Origin: Perkinsus olseni
Lineage: Eukaryota > Perkinsozoa > Perkinsida > Perkinsidae
Reading direction: 5' to 3'
NCBI GenBank assembly: GCA_013115135.1
Contig: JABANP010000838.1
Coordinates: 1-15,421 of the forward strand
Length of the DNA stretch: 15,421 nucleotides
The notes beneath the pieces were generated by a model. That model had not been told where the DNA came from. It was given only the letters and a program-made list of their open reading frames with translations, and did not search any database. Positions 1 through 9,382 of the stretch are shown one piece after another; within the stretch, counting starts at the first letter, position 1; each line of letters starts with the position of its first letter. The translations under genes were made by a program, and so were the position numbers.

Positions 1-760
1 ATCACGCGTGATCCAGATTTCTGATTCTGATCCTTGATCCGTGAGGCAAATTCGTGATCCGTGGATCGCGGATCTGAAAATTCTCGGCCTCGTTGAGAAA
101 TTTCGGTGATCCATGATCCACTAGCTCAGTGGATCAAAGTAGGTTATCCGAATCATTCAAAGGTACGAGTGCATGATGCGAAAATCGTCTCACGCACAGA
201 ATCACTCTGCTTTACCGTGTTACAGAGGCCCGATCGTGTTACGGCGCCATTCCTTAGCGGTACCCTCAAGTTGATCTGATCCTTGATCTCCCTGGGTCTT
301 AGGACAGTAATCTAAATTGTCAATGGTGAGTATAGAACCTGGATCGATCGATTATCCAACAGACGACCTAACCTGCCGGGCTGTTTAGCCCGATGCCGAC
401 ATCGATAGTTACGATATCGATACGCGACGAATGAGCCAAGAGAGCCAGACTCGCACCGCTTGGCCTAGCCATGCCAAATTCTAAGGCCTACGTGCTCCGA
501 TCCGTGGGATCTGATCCGTCGACTCCCTCAGCTGAGTCATAAACAAGTATTCTGATCCTCAAATATGAGATCCACGTGCGATCTGATCCATGGATAGTGA
601 TTCGGATTCGTGGATCACCCACTTGATCGTGACAAACGGTACTCGAGACAAAACTCAGGAAAATAGTGGAAAGAATCAAGACCTGATCCGTTCGTCTGAT
701 TTTTTTCGAAAGATCAGCCATGGATCAGGATCCGCATACCTACCCTGTTCGGGTTAAGAT
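1..760. repeat. GATCC-dense degenerate repeat region, no gene
   Basis: The words TGATCC, GGATC and GATCCRTGGATC recur far more often than elsewhere in the window. Six GATCC pentamers fall in the first 120 bases (starting at 10, 29, 36, 56, 108 and 115), and a second cluster runs from about 499 to 735, including GATCCATGGATAG and CCATGGATCAGGATCC. Many copies are near-palindromic (GATCCATGATCCACTAG...AGTGGATC around 107-146). The units vary in spacing and sequence, so this is a decayed satellite-like or dispersed short repeat rather than a clean tandem array. The open frame at 488-721 on the minus strand merely reads through the repeats and shows no protein character. I see no coding exon here. 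Confidence 0.6.
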
Positions 761-1382
761 ATAATTTTGAAACTCAGAATCGATGCTTAAAATGATTTTC
801 ACACGTGAATTGCGGTGCCAAAATAGAAACAGAATCGGAATTTGATTTAATGAACGACCCCATGCTCGTTCGAGTTTCCGTGGCGGGCGAATCTCCTCGC
901 CGTGGAATCCTCAAAATTGTGTACCACTAAGCGCGTACCACTGCGCCTCCTACTAGCTATTCCTTCCCTCGTGGAGCTCTTTCGGCGAAGTGAGCTACAA
1001 TTTGCTCAGTTATGAGAGAATTACTAACAGTCATCGGGTCTTTATCAGGGCGACTTATCTGCAGCGTGCTAGGCCAGAAAACGCAAGTCTTCGGTCCTCG
1101 CCATAACTCCGTGGAGATAGGTTTTGCCGTTGCCTTCTTTGCAAACTTTCCCCTTCTCGAATTCCTGAATTCCGCCATTCTTTACCCAAGCGTCAAGACG
1201 TGTCTCACCGAATACGACCCCACGAACACGGTTTCCAGCCAGAATCGCGTTGGTGTATGCTGCTAATAGTATATTCAGTTTTACATTTGACAAATGAACC
1301 AAATGGTTCTTCATCCCAAAAACTACTTCAACGAAAGCCCGTAAATGGTGAGGAAAAATGACTCTCAGGACACGACGCGAAT
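761..1382. other. Gene-poor stretch with a weak transposase-like relic on the minus strand
   Basis: This is the space downstream of the TMX-like stop codon. The only stretch with protein character is on the minus strand, about 1314-1069, where a frame reads VVFGETRLDAWVKNGG and then YLHGVMARTEDLRFL. The reading then continues after a one-base shift to about 957 (STLQISRPDKDPM). The order of an acidic FxET strand, a tryptophan-glycine loop and a hydrophobic 'hGV' strand is loosely like the catalytic core of Tc1/mariner or IS630-type DDE transposases. The resemblance is weak, no full catalytic triad can be assigned, and the frame is broken. It may be chance. Confidence 0.2.
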
Positions 1383-2915
1383 CTACTTCTCCTTCTTGCT
1401 CTCAGCGGCAGCAGTATCATGATTAGTCGCCTCGGCCGCCTTGCCTCCGCTCTTCACTGATGCACCGGTCTGTCTATTCTTCTCCATGTCAAGGCGTCTC
1501 TTCACCTCTACTTCAGCGTCCGATTCCGATACATTCCTGAAACTAGCGCCTTGCGGGCTGCACGAATAGAAACTTCCAGCGTCACTTGACGATCATCGAT
1601 TGCGACTCCCCCACTCACGCGCACAGGAATATCCCGTAGGCCGTTATGGCCATGAGCAGGAACACCGAACCAGAGAAACACAGGGCGACGATAATAGGAT
1701 GATCCCGTACGAACTTGGATTGTAACTGAAAGGAGTAAATAAGCTCACAAGCCTCTCGGGCATCCCCTAACAACGCAATCTTCCGAGTCACCCCAGCCAC
1801 GAACGACGGAGCAGGGCTAAAGAATCCATGAAATCTCTCATATTGCTTTGCATTGATTATTGTGGCGCACGGCTTTGCGTCGGCTATATACGGACTTTTT
1901 CCCCTAACCACGCCGTTGGCGGTGGTGTCAACAGCCGACTTCCCGCAACTTACCAGCTTCTCCACTTGGGCCCATGCGTGCTTCAAGCCACTAGAAGGCG
2001 CAGGGACGTCCTACACAAAAGACCGTCCAAACTGCGCGTCAGGTCCCTATAAGTGAATCACCAGCGTTTCGGCGGCCTTAGCGGTATAGACCTCCGGAGA
2101 GCTCGCGAACTCAGTGAGAGCCTCCAGCGTTCTCTGACCAGCATATCGATAAACCTTCCCGTGGTTGATCATGTACAGTGTGGGCAGCCTCTTTATCGTG
2201 AACCTACACGATGACTGTTTTCTCCCCGTCATTCGGCAGGCCAACGGAGGGCGCCGACTGGAAAGGCCTATCAGATACATGAGGAGCGCTTGCGTGAATC
2301 GGAGACCCCCTACGAGGGCATTGGTGAACTGAATTTTATAGAACAAAAGCCTGCGGTTGGGGGCACGCGGGTGAACGTTGCCTGCCCTTTAGGTTGACGA
2401 GAGAAGTAGATGAGTATCTCTGATTGACCGCTGGAAGATGCGTTCCAAATTTTTGTGAGCAGATTCCCCGCGGCAACAGACAGTCTTACCTCGACCCAAC
2501 TTCAGTATTTGCTGTAACGTCGACAGCAGCCACATTAACCTGCCCGTACCTGCAAGTAACTAGCTGATTCGTATCATCCCCGCTCAACCTGAGGATACTT
2601 ACATCTCATCTGCAAGATCCTCCCAAGTAGGTAAGAGCTTTCGGCAATGACCGCACCATGGAGCGTAGAACATGACGAACCACGGACCTGACCGATGCAA
2701 ATCCACATTGCCGGAAGATTCCCAAAATTCCGCGCCGGGATGCGGGACCCACCAGTGGTGCTGCCAGTCGATGCCTGCGTGTCGTGTTCGAAGGTCTCAT
2801 CAGTGAGTATCCTCAGCTTGCTGTCCTGTCTGAACTCGTGGGCTTCTGTTAGGGAAATGCTAAGGATGCCCAAGACAGCAAGAATGGGCAGCACGAAGCG
2901 TTTGATAGAAAACAT
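1383..2915 (-). CDS. TMX3-like ER membrane thioredoxin / protein disulfide isomerase, 7 exons, 295 aa
   Basis: The product is a membrane-anchored ER thiol oxidoreductase that would form or isomerise disulfides in secretory proteins. Exons on the minus strand are 2915-2753, 2687-2603, 2549-2490, 2203-2062, 2010-1954, 1845-1619 and 1536-1383; all junctions are GT-AG and close in phase. Residues 1-25 form a signal peptide ([17 protein letters not shown]). The thioredoxin domain has the active site FYAPWCGHC (Cys66 and Cys69) and the cis-proline loop KRLPTLY (Pro110), followed by [18 protein letters not shown], typical of PDI a-domains. One transmembrane helix spans about 219-243. The tail is charged and ends in KKEK, which fits the dilysine KKXX ER-retrieval signal. 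It is much shorter than animal TMX3 because the b-type domains are missing. The exon 6 acceptor (1846) is the least certain junction. The start is the only Met before the signal peptide hydrophobic core. Confidence 0.88.
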
Positions 2916-3600
2916 CAGTAATGCAGAAAACTGCCGAGCACATGAACACCCTCGACGAAAACAAAACACAACTTCCATGTTGTTGAGCGTAGTTTGACGA
3001 ATCATGCAAAAGCACAGCCGAGGACAGCAGCTGTAAGTCACTACCGTCACTATCGAGCAAGAATGTGTGACAGTAAACCGTGTCGTAGTGAACGAATTTG
3101 ACCTCAACCAGCTATGCCAACTCTGACGAATTGAGCATCCATCAATCCTTCGGATTCTCGTCAAACCTTTCTACCGTCTACCCCACTTACAAGGTTACGC
3201 CGAAAATGATACAGATCACGGGGGTGAAACTCGGGCACGCTAAAATTCCCTCCATCACCTACGTCCCTTTTTCGACTGAAATTCAATCTGGTCAAAGATC
3301 GACATGCAGCCAGTATCTCTCCGTCAGTATCCTCTTCATGATCCTCCGCATACTCGAGCAGCTGCAGTGAATTCATACTCAATAGTGATGTCATCAGCTC
3401 CCCAAATGGGGCAACCCATGGGCAAAAAACAACACTAATGACTCATATTAGTAATGAGGAAATCATATCGTCTCCCAACACTGCTCACAGATCAACCTCG
3501 CAAAAGATTCATGTCAATTCGACACATTCACAGAGCCTAGCAATAATATTACGAGCCGTAACAGCATCGTGAGCAGCGCACGCCCAGATGATCGATTTCG
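2916..3600. other. Intergenic region upstream of the TMX-like gene
   Basis: This 685-nt space lies between the stop codon of the coiled-coil gene and the start codon of the TMX-like gene, both on the minus strand, so it should hold the 3' UTR of the first and the promoter and 5' UTR of the second. Overlapping open frames occur on both strands (3098-3370 plus, 3161-3394 minus), but neither shows a domain, splice-compatible phase with a neighbour, or compositional bias, and I do not call a gene. No promoter element is recognisable. Confidence 0.4.
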
Positions 3601-6431
3601 TTACAAGGCATCCAGATCTCGCAGTCTCGCTTTGATATTACTGATGGCGAGCTCTACACTGACGAGCCTGAAACAACGAGGTGACTGTTCCATGTGTCGA
3701 TCCGGGGCACTAGCCGAAAATCTCTGAGCACAGGTTCAATCCCGGCAATCTGAATTTCTCAAAAAAATTGAGAATAAAAATCCTGACGGCGTTTTTAGAC
3801 CATTTCAATCAGAAGTTAATATCAAATTCAGTGAAGCTGACAAGTCCGAACTGTTCCGGACACTCGATGAATTCAGACGACGTCCCGAGTTCAATCCCGG
3901 CACTCCGCACCTCTGCTCCTTTTCCCGCTTATCGATCCTCTCATTGAGCGTCCGGCCAGCACTGTTAGTCGGATACTTATTCAGCGCGTTCTCGAGAGCA
4001 GTGCGCTCAGCATTGCAATGCATCAGCTGCTGCTCCAACTGACGGCATTGCTCTGATAGTGATAAACTGGGTGATAAATTCCGAGCTAGTGAAGAATCGC
4101 GAACGTTTATGTTGAGTCGCCGATCCGTACCCTGAAAGGCAAAGGTAGGAATTCAACACCCACACACCGAGAAGGCACCTCCAAGACCCGATTTTTCGAC
4201 TATTTTCACCGCATCATTTCCATTCTATTTTTTTACCCATTTGTTTTCCGGATTTTTCTACTGTATTTACCCCGACGCCAGGAGCATTCCTTCGCGAGTC
4301 TGAACTTCTCTCGGGCGTCCTTTAAACCCCCAGCATCTCTCTCCATACTACCCCATCCAAGTAGTTCGCCAACCGTTTGCTCAGTGAAGGCTTCCCGGCC
4401 GGCACCGACGACCCCACTGCCCCGCTCCTCGGCACGATGTACTCAGATGGTCGTGGGCTGCCGTGCAAACTTCCATACCAACTTTTCCGCGAATCATGAG
4501 CATCTATTCCCGATCCATGCTCAGCACTAGTGAAAGGTAGGCCTTCATGAGTAGCCCAAGGGGGCAGCGGGACAGCAGCCCGGCACGAGCTAGGCGATGA
4601 AGGCGCCGAGTGCACGGGCCTCACTGGCGAGTTCACGCTTCTCTGAGATGCGGCTTCATCCCACTCATGCAGCACGACCGTTATAAAATATTTACTTCGG
4701 TTTTTCTGAGTTTTTCCTGCACTTCCCCTAATTGCTCTCTCAGTTCCTTCACCTCCTGTCTATATCGCGCATTCTCAGCCGTCAACTCGACCAACTATAA
4801 AAAAGCCGATGCTCCGAGCAGGATTCGAACCCACTACCTTTCCCTCGATATCCCCCTTCGCTCTCTCCCAGACCATTTCTCTCCCCCTAAAGTCGTCGCA
4901 ACGATCGTCTATCTCGTTCTCCAGCCTCTTGATAGCCGCCTTTAAAGACCTCTCCATCTCCTCCTTTTGATCCATGAGTATCCTCTCACGCGACCCAAAG
5001 TCAGCCTCCAAGTCAGTCATCTTTATCCGGCATTCCTCAACTAACTCTTCCTCTCGGGCGCGCGCTTCCACCAATAACCGTTTCTCGTTCTCTAAAGATG
5101 CCTTCAAGCTCGACACCTGAGATTACAACTCTCTCCAATTCCGAACTTGTACGTTACGCGACAGGTGGTGATCTGTATCCAATGGAACCGGTTCAAACTA
5201 TTCCCAACTGATCATCTCGCGCAGGTCCGATCAACAGCGGATCGCCCCGGCACTACTTCTCTATTCCTAACGCTCCTCTCTGTCTCGCATTCGTGACGAA
5301 GAACGCCTATCTCGTGCTCTCTCTCTTCAATCATTCGTCGATGCTCAGCATGCTCCTGCCTGATTTGGGAGAAATGTGGTATGGCAATCCCACCAACGAC
5401 CTACCTTGTCCTCTCAGTGGTCTCCATGGCGTTATTGTTGAGCCTTCGTTCGAGATCGACATTTGCGTTCTCAACCTCGGCAAGCCGGGTGACGTAACTG
5501 AGCAATACCTTAACCTATTCCGTATCTCGCATGGACCAATCAAAGATTCTTCACGAAGAAAAGTCCTGCATTCGCCAGCAACAGATTCAGAAGTACCGTT
5601 GAGACACTCCGATTACAATTCATCTTAGGTAAGGACGTCAAAAACCAACTATATTCATCCCCCCTACTAGTGGCATCTATTCTCCAATTCACGAACGGTT
5701 GCAAGCAGACGATGCCGTTCCTCCACTCTAAGCTGAGATGCAGTTGAGCTGGGAGGCGGCAGCCACGCCTGAGGGTAATCAGGAGATCCCTGGTTCGATC
5801 CCCCGAGATAACCATTTTCGAACTCACCGACTCTTGTGGCAGCGGTGGCGATCCCGACGGGGACACATCAGGACGACGATCACGAGGCGGACTGTGAGGG
5901 ATCGAGGCTCGCAAACCCGGCGGTGAGCGCTGCAATGGTGTCAATCTGGAGGAAATGCAAGATAGCAAGAGTGAAAACTCTAGCCAACAGCTGAGCCACC
6001 ATCACCCATTCCCTCACGTACTACCTCTCGACGTCTCCATGGTGCTGATAATCATGACCAGAATTATCATGTTGCCGTTGCGGTGAACCGTGTCTACTCG
6101 AGCCCCCATGATGATGCGATCGCACTTCCTCGTGAACATGGCTGCTAGAGGCCCCAACAGCATGACGCTCTCCCACTCGCTGATACTCTCTATGTCCTGC
6201 CAGCTCCTCGCTACTATCATTATGATAATATCGATCATATGATCGATTTGATGGTGATGCCTTGATATCTCTTAGTTGTCTCTGAAGCTCTTCAAGGCGT
6301 CTGTCCAATATCTCCTCTTCTTCCTCGTCGACCCCGCTGGATCTCGACCTGCCTGGGCTCGCCACGTAGGGTCGGATCCCGTGGTGGGAGGAGGGCATGG
6401 GTGGTAAGTATTCGGTACCGTCGACCATCAT
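3601..6431 (-). CDS. Coiled-coil protein of unknown function, 10 exons, 580 aa
   Basis: I do not recognise the family. Exons on the minus strand: 6431-6025, 5945-5828, 5732-5668, 5497-5405, 5359-5257, 5116-4838, 4794-4696, 4642-4352, 4131-3911, 3667-3601. All junctions are GT-AG, phases close throughout and the total is 581 codons. Residues 1-175 are low complexity, rich in Ser, His, Arg and Pro, with a short acidic coil (EEEEEILDRRLEELQRQL). Residues about 176-388 form a long heptad-bearing coil rich in Glu, Arg and Leu (for example LERRLNNN and KRLENEIDDR). Residues 389-485 are Ser/Pro-rich and probably disordered. The last part (about 510-580) is a second coil containing GRTLNERIDKREKEQR and ending in LRDLDAL. 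An in-frame TGA two codons before ATG 6431 supports the start. The architecture suits a cytoskeletal, centrosomal or basal-body scaffold, but that is inference. Several introns carry B-box-like motifs, listed separately. Confidence 0.8.
3668..3910 (+). repeat. Last intron of the coiled-coil gene with two B-box-like motifs (antisense)
   Basis: This 243-nt intron holds two direct copies of GTTCAATCCCGGCA, at about 3732-3745 and 3890-3903, on the plus strand, opposite to the gene. The motif matches the RNA polymerase III B box / T-arm consensus (GTTCRANNC) followed by a tRNA-like CCCGGC. The copy at 3890 starts only a few bases inside the 5' splice site. Neither copy folds into a full T-stem with its flanks, so these are fragments or relatives of tRNA-like elements and not tRNA genes. 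Confidence 0.45.
4795..4837 (-). repeat. 43-nt intron containing a T-arm/B-box-like motif
   Basis: This very short intron begins GTAGTGGGTTCGAATCC and ends TTTTTTATAG. GTGGG-TTCGAAT-CCTGC can form a five-pair T-arm (two G-U pairs), and the next seven bases, TCGGAGC, would fit a tRNA acceptor strand. No matching 5' acceptor half is present, and the flanking exons are in phase, so it is an intron and not a tRNA gene. Confidence 0.4.
5733..5827 (+). repeat. tRNA/SINE-like element filling intron 2 of the coiled-coil gene (antisense)
   Basis: The whole 95-nt intron, read on the plus strand, resembles the tRNA-derived head of a SINE. An A-box-like stretch (GAGCTGGGAGGCGGCAG, about 5746-5762) is followed by a hairpin CCTGA-gggtaa-TCAGG (5768-5783) and a B-box GGTTCGATCC (5791-5801). 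The T-stem next to the B box has mismatches and the hairpin loop is six bases, so a functional tRNA is unlikely. The gene reads through on the minus strand, using GTGAGT and a CTCAG acceptor that lie at the two ends of the element. Confidence 0.5.
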
Positions 6432-6622
6432 GGCTCACAAACGTGGAAATCACTGATGAATTCACAGGAAGTATCCTAGGTCGAACTGCGCAAGATACAA
6501 AACAGGTCGAACAACACAACCCGAAGATACCAAATTCCCGGAAACTGTTAAATTATTACACTATCAGTAGGGTAGAAGCGACCGTCGAGCGGCAATTGTG
6601 GAGTACACCAAAACAGCAGTCA

Positions 6623-8880
6623 TCACCTATTTCCTCTGACAGCACCCTCAGAGCTGCCACCCGCCGCTCTCCGTTCCCTCTGCTGTATTATCTCATTGGC
6701 AAGCCAATCCATGCCCTCAGCCAACCCCTCCCCAGTAATAGCACAGCATGCTTGTATATGCCAGGAGTGACCTCGTATTGATGCCAAGTCCAAGTCCTTA
6801 CCTGAAGGATACTCATCGTCATGGGAAAGTGTATACTTCAGCATTTTAGCCCTACTTGTATAATAATCTTCACTACTATGGTTTTAAGATATGATTCAAC
6901 CTTTGTACCACGAGACATATCATCGAGTGGTCACGTGTGAGTGAAAAGTAAATCAGTAAGGAAGGAAGTAGTTACGCCATAGAGGGGTATTGATAGCACG
7001 GATGTGAACTCGTTCGAATGGCACAAAGCTGGGATATGCCCTTTTGACGAGACCATAAATAATCCAACCGTTCTACTGCACAGTGTGGTGGTAACGACAA
7101 TAGACTCGGACGTCTAACGAATATCCATCGAGCGTTCTACTATCCCCACGATTAGTAAGACGCCATTCCCCAGGAAGCAACGAGCGAAGCGGTGTGTATG
7201 CTCACACCCAAGAGGGGCTAAAGACAGTCGTGACTGTAGCAGTGTTAATACGACACAGTGATGGAAACTTTCGGGGAGATACGAAGATGAGCGTAGATTG
7301 AAAAACATCAATTTGCTTAGGGTGAAGGGAATAACCATCCTATGCAAGATGAAGATAAATCGGAGCCTGATCGGAGCGCTCTCAACACCCGAACGTTATA
7401 CAGCCAAACTGGGATCTTTCATTATACACAGTTTCAAAACACCCGAGTTCGACCCCATCATCCTGCCCATCTACTACATATTTCCTCTGCAGTCCTCGCT
7501 CCCTGTATATCGGACTTATTAGCAAATACGAGAATACTGGCGCCATGGAGATCCTCGGATAAAAGCGCATTGAAGAGCTCCATCTTAGCCAGCACTAGGT
7601 TGCGTACATCGTTACTATCCACGACCTGACAGAAGAAAGGCAAACGAATTGGTTTCGAGACCATTCCTCCGAGTCGAGAATGATAATGAAACTTCGGCGA
7701 GCATAGAGGAGCGTGGGACTGCTGCCCGAATAGACATGCCCAATCGAATCCTTCGGGGATGCCAAACTCTCACTAACAGTAACCCCTCATAAAAGGGAAT
7801 GGACAAAATTTGAATGAGTATCGAAACAACGGTATAAAGTAGTAAGATGCATCGGGTCTACGCAAGCCCAGCTGTATAGAGGCACAATGCTTTCACGAGC
7901 GCTCCGGAGTGAAGGGATGGCATCAGCTGATGGTGAGGGAATTGGCGACGTGGAACGATACCACTGAAGTTCACGCAGAGGGACATTTGAGTACAGATCG
8001 CATCATGAAATCTGAATAATGGTGAAACCCAGCGAAAACAGCACCAAGCCATCAAGGAGAAATTTATATACGGAAGAACGGCGGATCCCGATATCGCGGA
8101 TGGTGTTGATATCATAAACCTTATTATTACAAAGATGAGCCCATCAGTGTTTTGGAAAGTAGGCAGACCAGCTAGGCCGGAGACTATCCTGACCACCGAG
8201 ATCCCATACCTGAGAGAACGATGCCTTCAATAATACCAAGCGAGCAGTCATGAGCACTAGCAACATTTCGGGAACGTGGCGTGATAGTCTCCAGTCAGCG
8301 GCTAACTAGCATCACACGAGAGCGTACCGTATTGGCGATAAGCATCCAACTGTAACGATCAAACTATCATTCTCGATTTTTCGCCATCGTTAACCACCGT
8401 GTACCGGGCACGAAGCGTGATAGTCATCAGTCACGAATCAGCCAAACTGCCGCTATCATTAGAGGCTACGTGGTGTGATTCTGTCGAGTTATGGTATAAC
8501 GAGAACGAGCTTTCTGTTCTTATCTGGACCCCCAAAATAAATGCGCGCATTCGACTTCACACGCCGATCTCCACCTCTTCTCCGAGAAGGCCTAGTTATG
8601 ACGATCAACGGGCCATTCCTGATTCCTGCCCATCGTCGGCAGCCTGTGTCCCACGGACATGCCAAGCACGTTATACTACCTGGAATTTAACATTTTTATG
8701 CGTAACTTCCTCCACATTGGACCCTATCGTTGGCTGTGTGACCACGACCTGTCCTAGATTCAGCTGATACAGGATAGTGGTCTTTCCTGCATTGCTCAGC
8801 CCCACTATGACTATCTTTGACTCTTCCTGACCACTGCCGCCAGAGAGCCTCTGCCATATACTGGAGAAAAGAGCTCCCAT
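6623..8880 (-). CDS. ARL5: ADP-ribosylation factor-like GTPase 5 (ARL5), 4 exons, one frameshift
   Basis: ARL5 is a small ARF-family GTPase that acts at the trans-Golgi, where in animals it recruits the GARP tethering complex. Exons on the minus strand are 8880-8680, 8209-8131, 7625-7478 and 6801-6623. The start MGALFSS supplies the Gly2 myristoylation site. Visible motifs are the P-loop GLSNAGKT (27-34), switch [10 protein letters not shown], switch II WDLGGQ, the guanine-specificity NKSD (about 129-132) and the CCAITGEG loop. [14 protein letters not shown] is nearly identical to animal ARL5. The C-terminus is about 20 residues longer than in animals (~201 aa against 179). Exon 2 is 79 nt where its phases need 78: the frame breaks after SAYF, in a TTTCC run, and resumes at NTDGLIF. 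The introns are long for this window (470, 505 and 676 nt) and hold no gene that I can see. The assignment is firm; whether the break is a sequence error or a real lesion is open. Confidence 0.9.
8131..8209 (-). other. ARL5: ARL5 exon 2 with a one-base frameshift
   Basis: The exon opens [18 protein letters not shown] in phase 0 and closes NTDGLIF, which must also leave in phase 0 to join VVDSND in exon 3. The length is 79 nt, one base too many. The two halves are in different frames and meet at TACTTTCCAAAAC, so the extra base sits in or next to the TTT run. No splice sites within the exon could remove it. Confidence 0.8.
8279..8433. repeat. Short direct repeat in ARL5 intron 1
   Basis: GCGTGATAGTCTCCAGTCA at 8279-8297 recurs as GCGTGATAGTCATCAGTCA at 8415-8433, with 17 of 19 bases identical and a period of 136 nt. 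The intervening sequence is not obviously duplicated. It could be the remnant of a local duplication or of a short mobile element. Confidence 0.4.
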
Positions 8881-9382
8881 GCACAGCACCAACAAACAAC
8901 AATAAAAACTACTCTTAATAGTTCCTTCGGCAATCACCACACTCGACACTACTGAGGCTTCTAGTGCGCAGCACAACTAATAGTAATTTCGTGGCGCGTG
9001 ACGATTATCGTGATTACTAATGTACTCGCAGACTGTGACTCACAGTCCGTTCTCCGGGCAAAGGATGAAACCTGCGGAACATACCTCCACAAAGCCATGT
9101 CGAGGAACCTTATTTTACACGTAGAATCCAGTATCGAATCTGGGCGTCAGCATTAGTCTACTGAGCGGGGGGAGTCTTTATTTCAGATTTGGTTTAATAG
9201 GAACCAGGAAGGAAGCGTGAAAGGCTTCTCAACTGCTTACTTACACACGGCTGCGTAGTTCGGCGGTGTTCTAACTTTTGCGCCTCGCTCGCCGTGGAAA
9301 CTCGAATAAGCAGACTAGTGACTACTGCTTCTGGGCTGGAATCTGCAGGGTGGGCGTCTGGTACACTTGTCGTCTAAGGGTG
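8881..9382. promoter_or_regulatory. Divergent promoter region between ARL5 and the first GNAT gene
   Basis: ARL5 starts leftward at 8880 and the first acetyltransferase starts rightward at 9383, so this 502-nt space must contain both promoters and 5' UTRs. I find no TATA box, initiator or repeated factor site that I could defend. A plus-strand frame open from 9278 runs into the GNAT start, but its upstream part lacks protein character. Confidence 0.4.

Noticed and set aside
4795..4837. A tRNA gene on the minus strand with T-arm GTGGG-TTCGAAT-CCTGC
   Set aside because: No 5' acceptor half complementary to TCGGAGC is present at the required distance, and the sequence starts at a splice donor inside a coiled-coil gene.
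5733..5827. A tRNA gene on the plus strand with B-box GGTTCGATCC
   Set aside because: The T-stem is mismatched, the anticodon-like loop has six bases, no 7-bp acceptor stem forms, and the flanking exons splice across it in phase.
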